Source: Pseudomonadota bacterium (GTDB taxonomy: Bacteria > Desulfobacterota > Desulfobacteria > Desulfobacterales > Desulfobacteraceae). Taken from it: 64,000 bases of DNA. This document shows, in pieces, positions 35,549-45,031 of the stretch; the first letter of the stretch is position 1, and each line of letters starts with the position of its first letter. The stretch lies in NCBI GenBank assembly GCA_018821535.1, contig JAHJLV010000044.1, positions 62,001 to 126,000 of the forward strand. Direction: 5' to 3'. The position numbers and the translations under genes are program-made. Under the pieces are notes generated by a model. That model was not told where the DNA came from and did no database searches. It worked only from the letters and a program-made list of their open reading frames with translations.

Positions 35549-35798
35549 GTTTGAAAAAGAAGCAGAAAAAGAACTGGATCGGATTGATCGCCCACAGGCA
35601 AAACGTATTTTAAAGTATTTGTTTGAACGGATTGCAACGACTGATGATCCGCGGCGATTTGGTGAAGCTTTGAAACAAAATTTATCAGGTCTTTGGAAAT
35701 ATCGAGTAGGTAATTATCGTATTATCTGTAGCATTAAAGAAGAAATGGTTACCGTTCTTGTTGTTCGGGTCGGACATCGAAGAAAAGTTTATAAGTAA
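35532..35798 (+). CDS. relE: RelE-type toxin (mRNA interferase)
   Basis: 88 residues: LWKVEFEKEAEKELDRIDRPQAKRILKYL, GLWKYRVGNYRIICSIKE and VLVVRVGHRRKVYK, the RelE/ParE fold with conserved basic residues (R in GNYRI and the HRRKVY tail) used for ribosome-dependent mRNA cleavage. Coupled to the upstream antitoxin. RelE is preferred over ParE because of the GNYR...HRRKVY pattern. A GCAGT-GAAA-ACTGC hairpin follows at 35823-35836. Confidence 0.88.
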   Translation: MLWKVEFEKEAEKELDRIDRPQAKRILKYLFERIATTDDPRRFGEALKQNLSGLWKYRVGNYRIICSIKEEMVTVLVVRVGHRRKVYK

Positions 35799-35830
35799 AA
35801 AATCTTAAGAATTAGTAAGACAGCAGTGAA

Positions 35831-35872
35831 AACTGCAACTGATCGACATGCTCTGCAAGATCATCCCAACCG
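35831..35872. repeat. Diverged dispersed repeat, copy C
   Basis: AACTGCAACTGATCGACATGCT then CAAGATCATCCCAACC, matching copy B over the second half. It ends 4 bases before the stop of the Fic gene. With copy B it flanks relBE as a direct repeat about 700 bases apart. Confidence 0.55.
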
Positions 35873-35876
35873 TCAA

Positions 35877-37388
35877 TCAATCGGGTCGGTTGTAGCCATC
35901 TCTTACGGTTTGCTCCATCGCTGAAAGCTCTTCATCGGTCAGAAAATCAAAGTGGGCTGATCGTTTTTTTGCTGAAAGGCTGCCGTTGTTCTGTAAACAC
36001 AACTGGATAAACAGGTTGATAAGGCGGTCAGGGATATCAATGATGTCCTGTATTGCCTTCTTGGTATGTTCATGGTTGGCCAGAAAGCGGAGTTCTTCCA
36101 CAAGCTCCTCTTGGATCGTTTTGGTTATAAACTCGTAGAAGGCTTCTGATTGAGGTGTCATATCCATATATTGATACCAGGAGGCGGTATCATTTTCGAC
36201 GGTCATTTTCCCCATTTCATCCAGTCGATAATCGATATGCTGAAGCAAGGGCCGTGAGAAAGCTTCCAAAGATGCATCATAATTTGTTGGATTTTTCAGC
36301 ATGACTGCCGAAATCGGGAACATGAGTCCGCGGGGTATCATTTCCTGCAGCGAAAGGATGTTGTGTATCAAAAATCGATGGATTCGTCCGTTCCCATCCT
36401 CGAACGGGTGCAGAAATACAAAACCATAGGCGATCGTTGCTGCGTGGATGACCGGAGAAACATTTCCAGCTTTCATCCGTTTATGGGAAGCGATCAATCC
36501 TTCCATCAGACCTGGCAAATCATCAGGTTTTGGACAGATGAAATGAATGATCTCTTTTTGATAGACAATTGTTTGTCCTACGTAACTCTGGCTCACCCGG
36601 TAGTCGCTGTCTTTGAATCGGGGGTCAACGATGCGATTCTGAAGTTCTATCAGCCTTTCCTTTTCGCAGAAGTCTTCCTTTTCGGCAAGCTCCAGAGAGG
36701 CGATGAATTTTTGTGTTCGGGACGCATTCGGCTTTATGTGCTCAATTTCAAATGATGATTTTGTTTCTTTGTTGTAAAGGTAGGTCAGCGCCCGACGAAT
36801 CAGTTCCGGTGGATACACGGTGATAATATCCTCACACGTTTTGCGCAGGTCGGATGAATCAAGTTCGGAGAGCTTTTCGGTCCTTCTGACGACAGGGCAA
36901 AAGGCTTTTGAGCCAAGCAGGTTGTCAACAATACGGTGGCGTGAAGATTTTTTCCCGTTCTGAACGGTGTAATAATCTTTAGTTTCCAGTGCATCAACAT
37001 AGTTGCCGGAAGTCAGGTCGTCAACAGGCAGTTGTTTTCCGATCAGAAACTCATAGAAAAACCAGATCCTCCGGGCATACTTCCCGGTCGGCTTGGATTT
37101 GATGTATCTGGTAAGCGCATCCTGAGAAACCTTTTCGAAGATTTGCGCCAGCAGCCCCAGGTTTACACCATCGTATTTCAGCGCAAACTCCAGATGATCG
37201 CCGACCGTTTCTCCGGGCCAGTACCTTGCAGGGTAGATGTCTTTTATCACACCCGCATGAACTTCAGATCTGTGAGTTCCCGATGAAGACACAAAAGAGG
37301 TGTGCCAAAGGGGCATGTCTGCCAGATCCATCATATCAATAAGATATGTATAGCCTGCTGGTCGATGTTTCAAAACGTGTATTTCCAT
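35877..37388 (-). CDS. Fic-domain protein (probable AMP transferase)
   Basis: 503 residues from ATG 37388 (ribosome site AGGGAT). The open frame continues upstream, but the promoter at 37418-37450 lies inside it, so the shorter start is right. The Fic motif HPFEDGNGR is at about 327-335 (LHPFEDGNGRIHRFLIHNIL), complete for nucleotide transfer. A possible inhibitory helix SSFEIEHIKP at about 211-216 resembles the (S/T)xxxE(G/N) motif of class II Fic proteins, but the residue after Glu is His. The N-terminal 200 residues and the C-terminal helical part (about 380-503) are not assigned. The target protein is unknown. A stand-alone gene in an accessory island. Confidence 0.85.
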   Translation of the reverse strand: MEIHVLKHRPAGYTYLIDMMDLADMPLWHTSFVSSSGTHRSEVHAGVIKDIYPARYWPGETVGDHLEFALKYDGVNLGLLAQIFEKVSQDALTRYIKSKPTGKYARRIWFFYEFLIGKQLPVDDLTSGNYVDALETKDYYTVQNGKKSSRHRIVDNLLGSKAFCPVVRRTEKLSELDSSDLRKTCEDIITVYPPELIRRALTYLYNKETKSSFEIEHIKPNASRTQKFIASLELAEKEDFCEKERLIELQNRIVDPRFKDSDYRVSQSYVGQTIVYQKEIIHFICPKPDDLPGLMEGLIASHKRMKAGNVSPVIHAATIAYGFVFLHPFEDGNGRIHRFLIHNILSLQEMIPRGLMFPISAVMLKNPTNYDASLEAFSRPLLQHIDYRLDEMGKMTVENDTASWYQYMDMTPQSEAFYEFITKTIQEELVEELRFLANHEHTKKAIQDIIDIPDRLINLFIQLCLQNNGSLSAKKRSAHFDFLTDEELSAMEQTVRDGYNRPD

Positions 37389-37417
37389 AGGACATCCCTG
37401 TAAAATTGTTTTCCAGC

Positions 37418-37450
37418 TGACAAAATAGTTAAAATATGGCATTTTGTCAA
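37418..37450 (-). promoter_or_regulatory. Fic promoter overlapped by a 9-base inverted repeat
   Basis: Minus strand TTGACA (37450-37445), 17-base spacer, TATTTT (37427-37422). A perfect inverted repeat TGACAAAAT (37418-37426) and ATTTTGTCA (37441-37449) covers both hexamers with a 14-base spacer. A dimeric repressor bound there would block both boxes, so autoregulation by a TA-like regulator or by the Fic system is plausible. Confidence 0.65.
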
Positions 37451-37542
37451 TAAAACAATTATAAAACAACTTTTTTTGCTAAAATAATTACAGGGGTCAA
37501 AGGTTTTATTTTAGTTTTTTTACCGTATATGATTGAGAACTG

Positions 37543-37929
37543 CTAAAGAACCTCAACGTGTTCAGACTCTTTAATCACAGGATCATTGGTAATCAAGGGT
37601 AGTTCAAGGTATTTTGCGATGGCTGCAATTAGACGGTCATGCAGTTCCGGGATGTCGTTGATACCGGACGCTGTTTTTAGGATATCAAAACTTAAGGGTT
37701 CAAACTGGTAGTTCCGGCTTTTAAACAAATCTTCGGTCTGTAGCAGGCCCACATCAATCCTGTTTTTTTCGAACAGATACAGCATCTCCATCAAGACAAT
37801 GGCCGGGATGATGATAGTGGCTTCTCCTTTGTCGGCTGCCTGGTATGCTTTATGGGATCTCTCGTTGATGACCTTTTTGCCCATCATGAATTTGACAAGT
37901 GCCTGGGTGTCGGTCACAAAGCTATCCAT
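37543..37929 (-). CDS. PIN-domain toxin (VapC-like)
   Basis: 128 residues from ATG 37929 (the frame also has an upstream TTG inside the antitoxin end). The PIN nuclease signature: D in FVTDTQALVKFM, E in PAIVLMEMLYLFEKN, and HDRLIAAIAKYLELPLITND with late acidic residues. It would cleave RNA, as VapC toxins do. It overlaps the antitoxin by 8 bases, so translation is coupled. Confidence 0.85.
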   Translation of the reverse strand: MDSFVTDTQALVKFMMGKKVINERSHKAYQAADKGEATIIIPAIVLMEMLYLFEKNRIDVGLLQTEDLFKSRNYQFEPLSFDILKTASGINDIPELHDRLIAAIAKYLELPLITNDPVIKESEHVEVL

Positions 37930-38161
37930 TCTCAAATTCCCGGTCTACATGTTCCCATGTGTTTTTTTTGAACTCTTTGAGGATGGAAAGGTCAATGTCC
38001 CGGTCTTTTAAAATGCCTTCGAGCTTTACAATTTGTTTGTCTTTAAGTTTATTTTTATGCCGTATAAAATCAATGAAGTTCGCAATATCACTAAGATCCT
38101 GTTCGGTAAATCCAACCAGTTTATTGTAAATCTCATGTTTGGTGATGGCGGCTTTGTTCAT
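37922..38161 (-). CDS. Antitoxin of the PIN-domain toxin
   Basis: 79 residues, charged and helical (MNKAAITKHEIYNKLVGFTEQDLSDIANFIDFIRHKNKLK, then EFKKNTWEHVDREFENG). It is a small gene directly upstream of the PIN toxin with an 8-base overlap and ribosome site GGAGG; its place and size make it the cognate antitoxin. No clear DNA-binding motif is recognised. Confidence 0.75.
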   Translation of the reverse strand: MNKAAITKHEIYNKLVGFTEQDLSDIANFIDFIRHKNKLKDKQIVKLEGILKDRDIDLSILKEFKKNTWEHVDREFENG

Positions 38162-38284
38162 GTCGGCCTCCGTTACATTCCTTTAATTATGAAATTTCAT
38201 GCTGTTTGATATATTAAACTATTTATATGTCACTTATCCAGAAAAAAACATATTTAAGAATTTTCTTGTGTTCAAACTGCCCTG

Positions 38285-38911
38285 TTATAAATACTTCCAG
38301 ATTTTCCAGATAGGGGTTTTTTCTTCCTGTTCACCTTGGGGAAACACCGGCATCAGATTCTCAGGGTTCTGGCGCCGCATCTGTTCAATTTTTTCCTTTT
38401 CTTCTTTTACCAGATTTTCATACACTGCGGTTTGTCTTTGAAATACTTTTTTATTAATTTTAGCGGCAATGAGATTGATTTTAGGAATAACATCATCAAG
38501 GGTTTTGGACTGTTCCGAAAAACTCAGATATTGTTTGTTTTTAATGTCATAGATTTTGCTGTCAATGCTGAATGCATCTGCAAAGCTGGTGATGCTGCCG
38601 GCCAGCACAAAATCACAACCCGTGGCATCTGCAATTTTTTTTATGATTGTGTCTGAATCTTTTGATGACGCAGTATCAAGGTGGGATTGCATCTGGTTTT
38701 TATCAATAATGGTTATGTGATCTTTCCATAAAAGACGCGAATGCAGCATTTGAAAGGCGCCGGACTGGATATAGGACAGATCCTTTGCGGCGATGATTTC
38801 AAACGGCAGAATGGCAATGGTTTTCGGGGTTTGAGCCCAAAGATTCAAGGGAAAGCAAAACAGGCTGGACAGGCTCAGGATAAAAAAGCGGATTTTAAAT
38901 TGGTTTTTCAA
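38285..38911 (-). CDS. Exported TolB/CsgG-like protein, short paralogue
   Basis: 208 residues. Signal peptide about 1-26 (FPLNLWAQT). KTIAILPFEIIAAKDLSYIQSGAFQMLHSRL to CDFVLAGSITSFADAFSIDSKIYD matches the N-terminal domain of the protein at 31907-33532; this copy ends with a helical KEEKEKIEQMRRQNPENLMPVF tail instead of FG-GAP repeats. Envelope protein of unknown role. 15 bases after gatB on the same strand, so co-transcription is possible. Confidence 0.8.
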   Translation of the reverse strand: MKNQFKIRFFILSLSSLFCFPLNLWAQTPKTIAILPFEIIAAKDLSYIQSGAFQMLHSRLLWKDHITIIDKNQMQSHLDTASSKDSDTIIKKIADATGCDFVLAGSITSFADAFSIDSKIYDIKNKQYLSFSEQSKTLDDVIPKINLIAAKINKKVFQRQTAVYENLVKEEKEKIEQMRRQNPENLMPVFPQGEQEEKTPIWKIWKYL

Positions 38912-38926
38912 AATAGAGGTCTCCCT

Positions 38927-40354
38927 TTAAAGATTTTTGTTGAGCAATTGGGTAACGATTTTAGGATCTGCCTTGCCCCTGGTTTTTTTCATGATCTGTC
39001 CCATAAAAAAACTGAACAGTTTTGTTTTTCCGTCTTTATAGGCCTGGGCTTCCTGGGGGTTTTCCTTAATGGTCTCTTTTACCATTTCTTCAAGCTCAAA
39101 GCTGTCTGAAACCTGTTCAAGCTGTTTTTCCTTAACAATGGTTTCAGGATCTTTTGCAGAAGACAGCATTTCATCAAAAACAATTTTTGCGGCATTGGCA
39201 TTTATTTTATGGTCTTCCAGCAGTTTGAGCAGTTTTGAAAAAGCGGACGCACGAATGGGGGATTGATCAATGGTAATTCCCTGTGCGTTCAGCATGCCCA
39301 GAAAAGTGGTCATGACCCAGTTTGCGGCCTGTTTTTTGTCCCCAAGAGGGCTTGCGGTCTGTTCAAAAAAATCAGCCAGCTCAATGGACGAGGTTAAAGT
39401 GGCCGCATCGGTGGGTGTAAGATCATATTCCTTTACAAACCTGGCCTGTCGGGCTTCAGGCAGTTCGGGCAGGGTGGCCTTGATGGACTGAATCCACGCA
39501 TCATCAACGATAAGCGGTACCAGATCCGGATCAGGAAAATAGCGATAATCGTGGGCATCTTCTTTGCCGCGCATGGAAACGGTTTTGTTTCTGGAGGGAT
39601 CCCACAGCCGGGTTTCCTGAACAATGGTATTGCCTTCTTCAATCACATAGGTCTGGCGCTGAATTTCATAAAGAATGGCCTTTTCCACATGTTTAAAGGA
39701 GTTCAGGTTTTTAAGTTCAGTACGAATGCCGAATTCTTTTTGCCCGACAGGGCGGATGGAAATATTGGCATCGCAGCGAAAAGACCCTTCTTCCATATTC
39801 CCGTCGCACACATCAATATATTTTAAGATCGCATGCAGTTTTCTTAAATACGCGCCTGCTTCCTGGGCAGTTCGAATGTCCGGTTCACTGACAATTTCAA
39901 TCAGCGGAACACCGGTCCGGTTCAGATCCACCATGCTCACGGAACGGGCCGGATCATGGATCAGTTTGCCGGCATCTTCTTCCATATGGATTCGGGTGAT
40001 TCCGATTTTTTTTGCGCCGGTATTCGGGGTGTGGATGTCAAGAAAACCATGTTCTGCGATGGGAAACGCATATTGTGAAATCTGATATCCTTTGGGAAGA
40101 TCCGGGTAAAAATAGTTTTTCCGGTCAAACCGGCTTTCCGTGTTGATTCTGCAGTGGGTGGCCAAAGCCGCTTTAATGGCAAAGCTGACCGCCTGTTCAT
40201 TTAAAACCGGCAGCATGCCCGGCATACCGGTGCATACAGGGCAGGTGTTGGCATTGGGAGATTTGCCAAATTCTGTGGAACAGGAACAAAAAATTTTGGT
40301 TTTGGTTTTTAATTGCGCATGGACTTCAAGGCCGATCACCGGTTCAAACTGCAT
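38927..40354 (-). CDS. gatB: Asp/Glu-tRNA amidotransferase subunit B
   Basis: 475 residues: [40 protein letters not shown] (zinc site), [17 protein letters not shown], and a C-terminal YqeY-like tRNA-binding domain ending [25 protein letters not shown]. It phosphorylates and amidates misacylated tRNA using ammonia from GatA. Here it is separate from gatCA (28.0-29.8 kb) and on the other strand. Confidence 0.96.
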   Translation of the reverse strand: MQFEPVIGLEVHAQLKTKTKIFCSCSTEFGKSPNANTCPVCTGMPGMLPVLNEQAVSFAIKAALATHCRINTESRFDRKNYFYPDLPKGYQISQYAFPIAEHGFLDIHTPNTGAKKIGITRIHMEEDAGKLIHDPARSVSMVDLNRTGVPLIEIVSEPDIRTAQEAGAYLRKLHAILKYIDVCDGNMEEGSFRCDANISIRPVGQKEFGIRTELKNLNSFKHVEKAILYEIQRQTYVIEEGNTIVQETRLWDPSRNKTVSMRGKEDAHDYRYFPDPDLVPLIVDDAWIQSIKATLPELPEARQARFVKEYDLTPTDAATLTSSIELADFFEQTASPLGDKKQAANWVMTTFLGMLNAQGITIDQSPIRASAFSKLLKLLEDHKINANAAKIVFDEMLSSAKDPETIVKEKQLEQVSDSFELEEMVKETIKENPQEAQAYKDGKTKLFSFFMGQIMKKTRGKADPKIVTQLLNKNL

Positions 40355-40485
40355 AAAACTATGTATCCTTTATATATTTTAAGGGTGCCTTTAAAAATAT
40401 TTTAACCTCTTTATATAACCTTGATGTTTTGATTTATCAATATAATTTTTATTGCATAAACCGGGCTAAACCTATAAAACGGGAA

Positions 40486-40512
40486 CACTTGTTCAAGGTT
40501 GACAGACAAGTG
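40486..40512 (+). promoter_or_regulatory. Inverted repeat with -35 box upstream of the DUF2065-queA pair
   Basis: CACTTGT (40486-40492) and ACAAGTG (40506-40512) form a perfect 7-base inverted repeat. Between them lies TTGACA (40499-40504); a weak TGATAG/GATAGA -10 lies about 16-17 bases later. A possible operator-promoter for the genes at 40566. Confidence 0.4.
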
Positions 40513-40565
40513 GTTTTTTCTGATAGAGGATAGAAAAAACAAATAACTTAGGAGAAAAAGGGGTT

Positions 40566-40754
40566 ATGAGATTTTTTTTATGTGTGGTGGGCATGGTTAT
40601 GATTGTTGAAGGCCTGCCGTATTTTGCTTTTCCGGAAAAAATGAAACAGATGATACAGATGGTGATTGGAATGGAGGATGACAGTTTAAGACGATTTGGT
40701 TTTATCCTGATGCTGACCGGATTTCTGGTGGTTTATTTTTCCATGAAAGGATAG
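40566..40754 (+). CDS. DUF2065 small membrane protein
   Basis: 62 residues with two membrane helices (MRFFLCVVGMVMIVEGLPYFAFPEKMK and RRFGFILMLTGFLVVYFSMKG), the DUF2065 (YjeT-like) pattern EGLPYFAFPE. Ribosome site AGGAGAAA. Its TAG is 2 bases before queA, so it is translated with queA. Inner membrane; function unknown. Confidence 0.8.
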   Translation: MRFFLCVVGMVMIVEGLPYFAFPEKMKQMIQMVIGMEDDSLRRFGFILMLTGFLVVYFSMKG

Positions 40755-40756
40755 TG

Positions 40757-41809
40757 ATGTTTGCTTTATCAGATTATACTTATGATCTGCCGCCGGAGCA
40801 GATTGCACAAGTTCCGGTGCCAAACCGGAGCGGGTCAAAACTGTTTCATATTGATCGCGAAACCCGACAGATTGCCCATCATACATTCAGCGATCTGGTT
40901 TCTTTGCTCAAATCAGATGATCTTTTGGTGGTGAATAACACAAAGGTGATTCCGGCAAGAATACTGGGCAAAAAAGAAACCGGCGGCAAAGTGGAAATAC
41001 TGATTATTGATTATACGGTGGGTTTGAAAAATCTGGACCAGATGGGTTTTTTTCAGTGCGACTGCCTGGTGAAAGCCTCTAAACATCCAAAAGCCGGTGC
41101 CCGGATTTTACTGGGCAAATCTATTCAGGCACAGGTGATGGCGGTTAACGGGTATATCTCCCAGATCCGGTTTTCAGGTGGAGATCAATTTTTAAAATTT
41201 CTGGAAACAGAAGGACAGATGCCGCTGCCGCCGTATATCAGACGGGATGATGCCGGCACAGATTTAACAGATGCACACAGTTATCAGACCGTATATGCAG
41301 AACACAAGGGTGCTGTGGCAGCGCCCACAGCCGGGCTTCATTTTACACAAGAGCTGATGGATCAGCTTGAAAAAAAAGGGGTCGAACTTGCTTTTCTGAC
41401 CCTGCACGTGGGCTACGGGACGTTTGTGCCGGTTCGGGTGAAGGATATCCGAGAGCATCAGATTCACACAGAATATTTTTCATTATCTGCCCGGACTGCG
41501 GATAAAATCAATGCTGCAAAAAAAGCCAGCAGAAGAATTGTGGCCGTGGGCACAACCAGTGTCAGGACACTGGAATATGTGTCTGATGAAAACGGATATG
41601 TGGTGCCCGGGGCGGGTCAGTGTGATCTGTTTATTTATCCGGGGTATCAGTTTAAATGCGTGGATGCCATGATCACCAATTTTCATCTGCCCGAATCCAC
41701 CCTGCTGATGCTGGTGTCGGCATTTTATGACCGGAAAAAAATACTGGAAGCCTATACACTGGCTGTTGAAAAAGGATACCGGTTTTTCAGTTATGGCGAT
41801 GCCATGTTC

Positions 41810-41818
<9 letters not shown>
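40757..41818 (+). CDS. queA: S-adenosylmethionine:tRNA ribosyltransferase-isomerase QueA
   Basis: 353 residues from ATG 40757 (a GTG at 40754 is an alternative). MFALSDYTYDLPPEQIAQVP, DDLLVVNNTKVIPARI, GAVAAPTAGLHFT and ITNFHLPESTLLMLVSAF are QueA signatures. It adds epoxyqueuosine's cyclopentene from AdoMet to preQ1-tRNA. Its partner tgt follows 66 bases later. The 3' end is repeated in tandem downstream (41810-41870). Confidence 0.95.
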
Positions 41819-43003
<1,185 letters not shown>

Positions 43004-43007
43004 GCCT

Positions 43008-43355
43008 ATGCATGAGATGGGAATCGCACAACAACTGATAGAAATTGCCATGGATTCGATTCCAAAAGAGATGGTGAATCCAAAGGTTGAAAAGCTGAAT
43101 TTAAGGATCGGAAAACTTTCAGCAATCGTGGAGCACAGCCTGACTTTTTGTTTTGAGATTCTCAGCAAAGACACACCATTGGAAAATGCCAGGCTTGATA
43201 TCGAATTTGTACCGGTGACCGTGCGATGTGACTCCTGTAAACATGAATGGGAGGTGACAGGCCCGGAATTCGGCTGCCCCCATTGTGCAGACGGGAATGT
43301 GAAGATGCTCACCGGAAGGGAAATTGAAATCACATCCCTTGAACTGGCGGATTAA
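43008..43355 (+). CDS. hypA: Hydrogenase nickel-insertion protein HypA
   Basis: 115 residues. MHEMGIAQQLIEIA (the MHE nickel-binding start) and two zinc CxxC pairs (CDSCKHEW and CPHCADGN). With HypB it delivers nickel to [NiFe] hydrogenase in the cytoplasm. 4 bases after tgt; hypB follows 63 bases later. Confidence 0.95.
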   Translation: MHEMGIAQQLIEIAMDSIPKEMVNPKVEKLNLRIGKLSAIVEHSLTFCFEILSKDTPLENARLDIEFVPVTVRCDSCKHEWEVTGPEFGCPHCADGNVKMLTGREIEITSLELAD

Positions 43356-43418
43356 AACGTCTGCGGATACAAAAGATTTTTAACAGGATTCATATTAAAT
43401 AAAAGGCAGGGGTGAAAA

Positions 43419-44087
43419 ATGGAAATCAATATTCAAAAAAGAGTGCTGGAAGCCAATGAGACACAGGCCCAGAAAAATAGAAATTTTTTTAAAGATCAGA
43501 ATGTATTTGTCATCAACATGATGTCTTCGCCAGGCTCCGGGAAAACACAGACGCTGTGCCGGACCCTTGAAAAACTGATGCCTGCCATTCGTACCGGGGT
43601 GATTGTGGGAGATATCTGTACCACCAATGATGCGGATCGTCTGGCAGTCACCGGCGTTAAAGTGACCCAGATCAATACGGACCAGTTCGGCGGCGACTGT
43701 CATCTGTCTGCAAATCTGATATTTGATGCTGCCAAAAAGCTGGGCTGTGACGATCTTGACCTGCTGATCGTGGAGAATATCGGCAATCTGGTATGCCCTG
43801 CTGAATTTGATATAGGTGAAGATGTCAGGGTGGTGGTCTTGAGTGTAACCGAAGGAGAAGATAAACCCTTAAAATATCCGTTGATGTTCCGTGTGGCAGA
43901 TGCTGCGATTTTAAATAAAATCGATCTGCTGCCCTATCTTGATTTTGATGCACCCCTTGCAGTGGACAATATGAAAAAAGTGCATTCCCGTCTGCCGGTA
44001 TTTGAAATCTCCGCCAAAACCCAGGAAGGATTTGAGCCCTGGATAGAATGGATTAAATTAAAGGTGTTTGAAAAAACCGGGAGATAA
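43419..44087 (+). CDS. hypB: Hydrogenase nickel-insertion GTPase HypB
   Basis: 222 residues. G1 SSPGSGKT, then VGDICTTNDADR, QINTDQFGGDCHL and LNKIDLLPYLDFD, the SIMIBI GTPase of HypB. There is no N-terminal His-rich nickel store. It drives nickel transfer from HypA. Ribosome site AGGGGTG. Confidence 0.95.
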   Translation: MEINIQKRVLEANETQAQKNRNFFKDQNVFVINMMSSPGSGKTQTLCRTLEKLMPAIRTGVIVGDICTTNDADRLAVTGVKVTQINTDQFGGDCHLSANLIFDAAKKLGCDDLDLLIVENIGNLVCPAEFDIGEDVRVVVLSVTEGEDKPLKYPLMFRVADAAILNKIDLLPYLDFDAPLAVDNMKKVHSRLPVFEISAKTQEGFEPWIEWIKLKVFEKTGR

Positions 44088-44119
44088 AAACACACATATA
44101 AAGATTGGGGGGGGAAAGT

Positions 44120-45031
44120 ATGGAAAAACTGAAAATGGCGTTTGCAGGTGCCTGGTATCCTGCAACAGCCCGTGAATGTCAGTCGTCTATCCATCAATTT
44201 TTAAAAGAAAAACAAGGGGTTTTGACCGGAGATGTTGTCGGCGGAATCGTTCCCCATGCCGGATGGTATTATTCAGGCTCCATTGCCTGTCGGGTGATTG
44301 CCTCTTTACAATCAGGTCATAAAGGGCCGGAGTATAAACCAGAGCATAAAATTGATGCCCAGAAAGATGATCCCCGGACAATTGATACCATTGTCCTGTT
44401 TGGCGGACATATGCATCCGCAGTCTGATCCCTTTGTGTTAAGCCATGGCAGGATTGAAACCCCTTTTGGACAGATCGAGGTGGATGCGGCATTTGTGGAC
44501 CAGTTTGCCGGGAGAATCGGGCTTGATAAAAAAACACCGGCACGGTTTCCGGATGAAAATACCTTTGAACTGCAAAACCCGTTTATCAAATATTTTTTCC
44601 CGGAGTCAAAGATAGTGGTATGTGCCGTGTCTCCCAATGCCACGGCCATTGCCATCGGGAAAGCCGTGGCAGATACAGCCTGTGAAATGGGAAAAAATAT
44701 CCGGATTATCGGCTCAACCGATATGACGCATTATGGACCCAATTTCGGTCTGATCTGTGCGGGAAAAGGAAAGGAAGCCGTCAAATGGGTGGAAAAGCAA
44801 AATGACCGGCAGGCCATTGATGCCATGCTGAAAATGGATGAAACACAGATTATCGAGCTGGGACTTGCCAATAAAAGCATGTGCTGTCCCGGCGCTGCTG
44901 CAGCAACGGTCTGCGCCTGTAAAAAAATGGGCGCAGCAAGCGCTTTGGAGCTTGACTACGCCACAAGTTTTGAAAAATCTGAATCAGACAGTTTTGTCGG
45001 GTATTCAGGGATTGTTTATGCCTGTTCCTGA
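44120..45031 (+). CDS. amrB: AmmeMemoRadiSam system protein B (Memo family)
   Basis: 303 residues from ATG 44120 after a G-rich ribosome site (GGGGGGGAAAG); the frame also reaches a TTG at 44105. Memo signatures: FAGAWYPA, GGIVPHAGWYYSGSIA, LFGGHMHPQSDPF, GSTDMTHYG and CCPGAAAAT with likely metal-binding His. Related to LigB-type dioxygenases. The AMMECR1 and radical SAM partners are not in this window; instead it follows hypAB. The 3' end overlaps the convergent gltX by 16 bases. Confidence 0.9.
   Translation: MEKLKMAFAGAWYPATARECQSSIHQFLKEKQGVLTGDVVGGIVPHAGWYYSGSIACRVIASLQSGHKGPEYKPEHKIDAQKDDPRTIDTIVLFGGHMHPQSDPFVLSHGRIETPFGQIEVDAAFVDQFAGRIGLDKKTPARFPDENTFELQNPFIKYFFPESKIVVCAVSPNATAIAIGKAVADTACEMGKNIRIIGSTDMTHYGPNFGLICAGKGKEAVKWVEKQNDRQAIDAMLKMDETQIIELGLANKSMCCPGAAAATVCACKKMGAASALELDYATSFEKSESDSFVGYSGIVYACS

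Noticed and set aside
37389-37469. Longer Fic start upstream of 37388
   Set aside because: The region holds the promoter and palindrome, and the short start has its own ribosome site.
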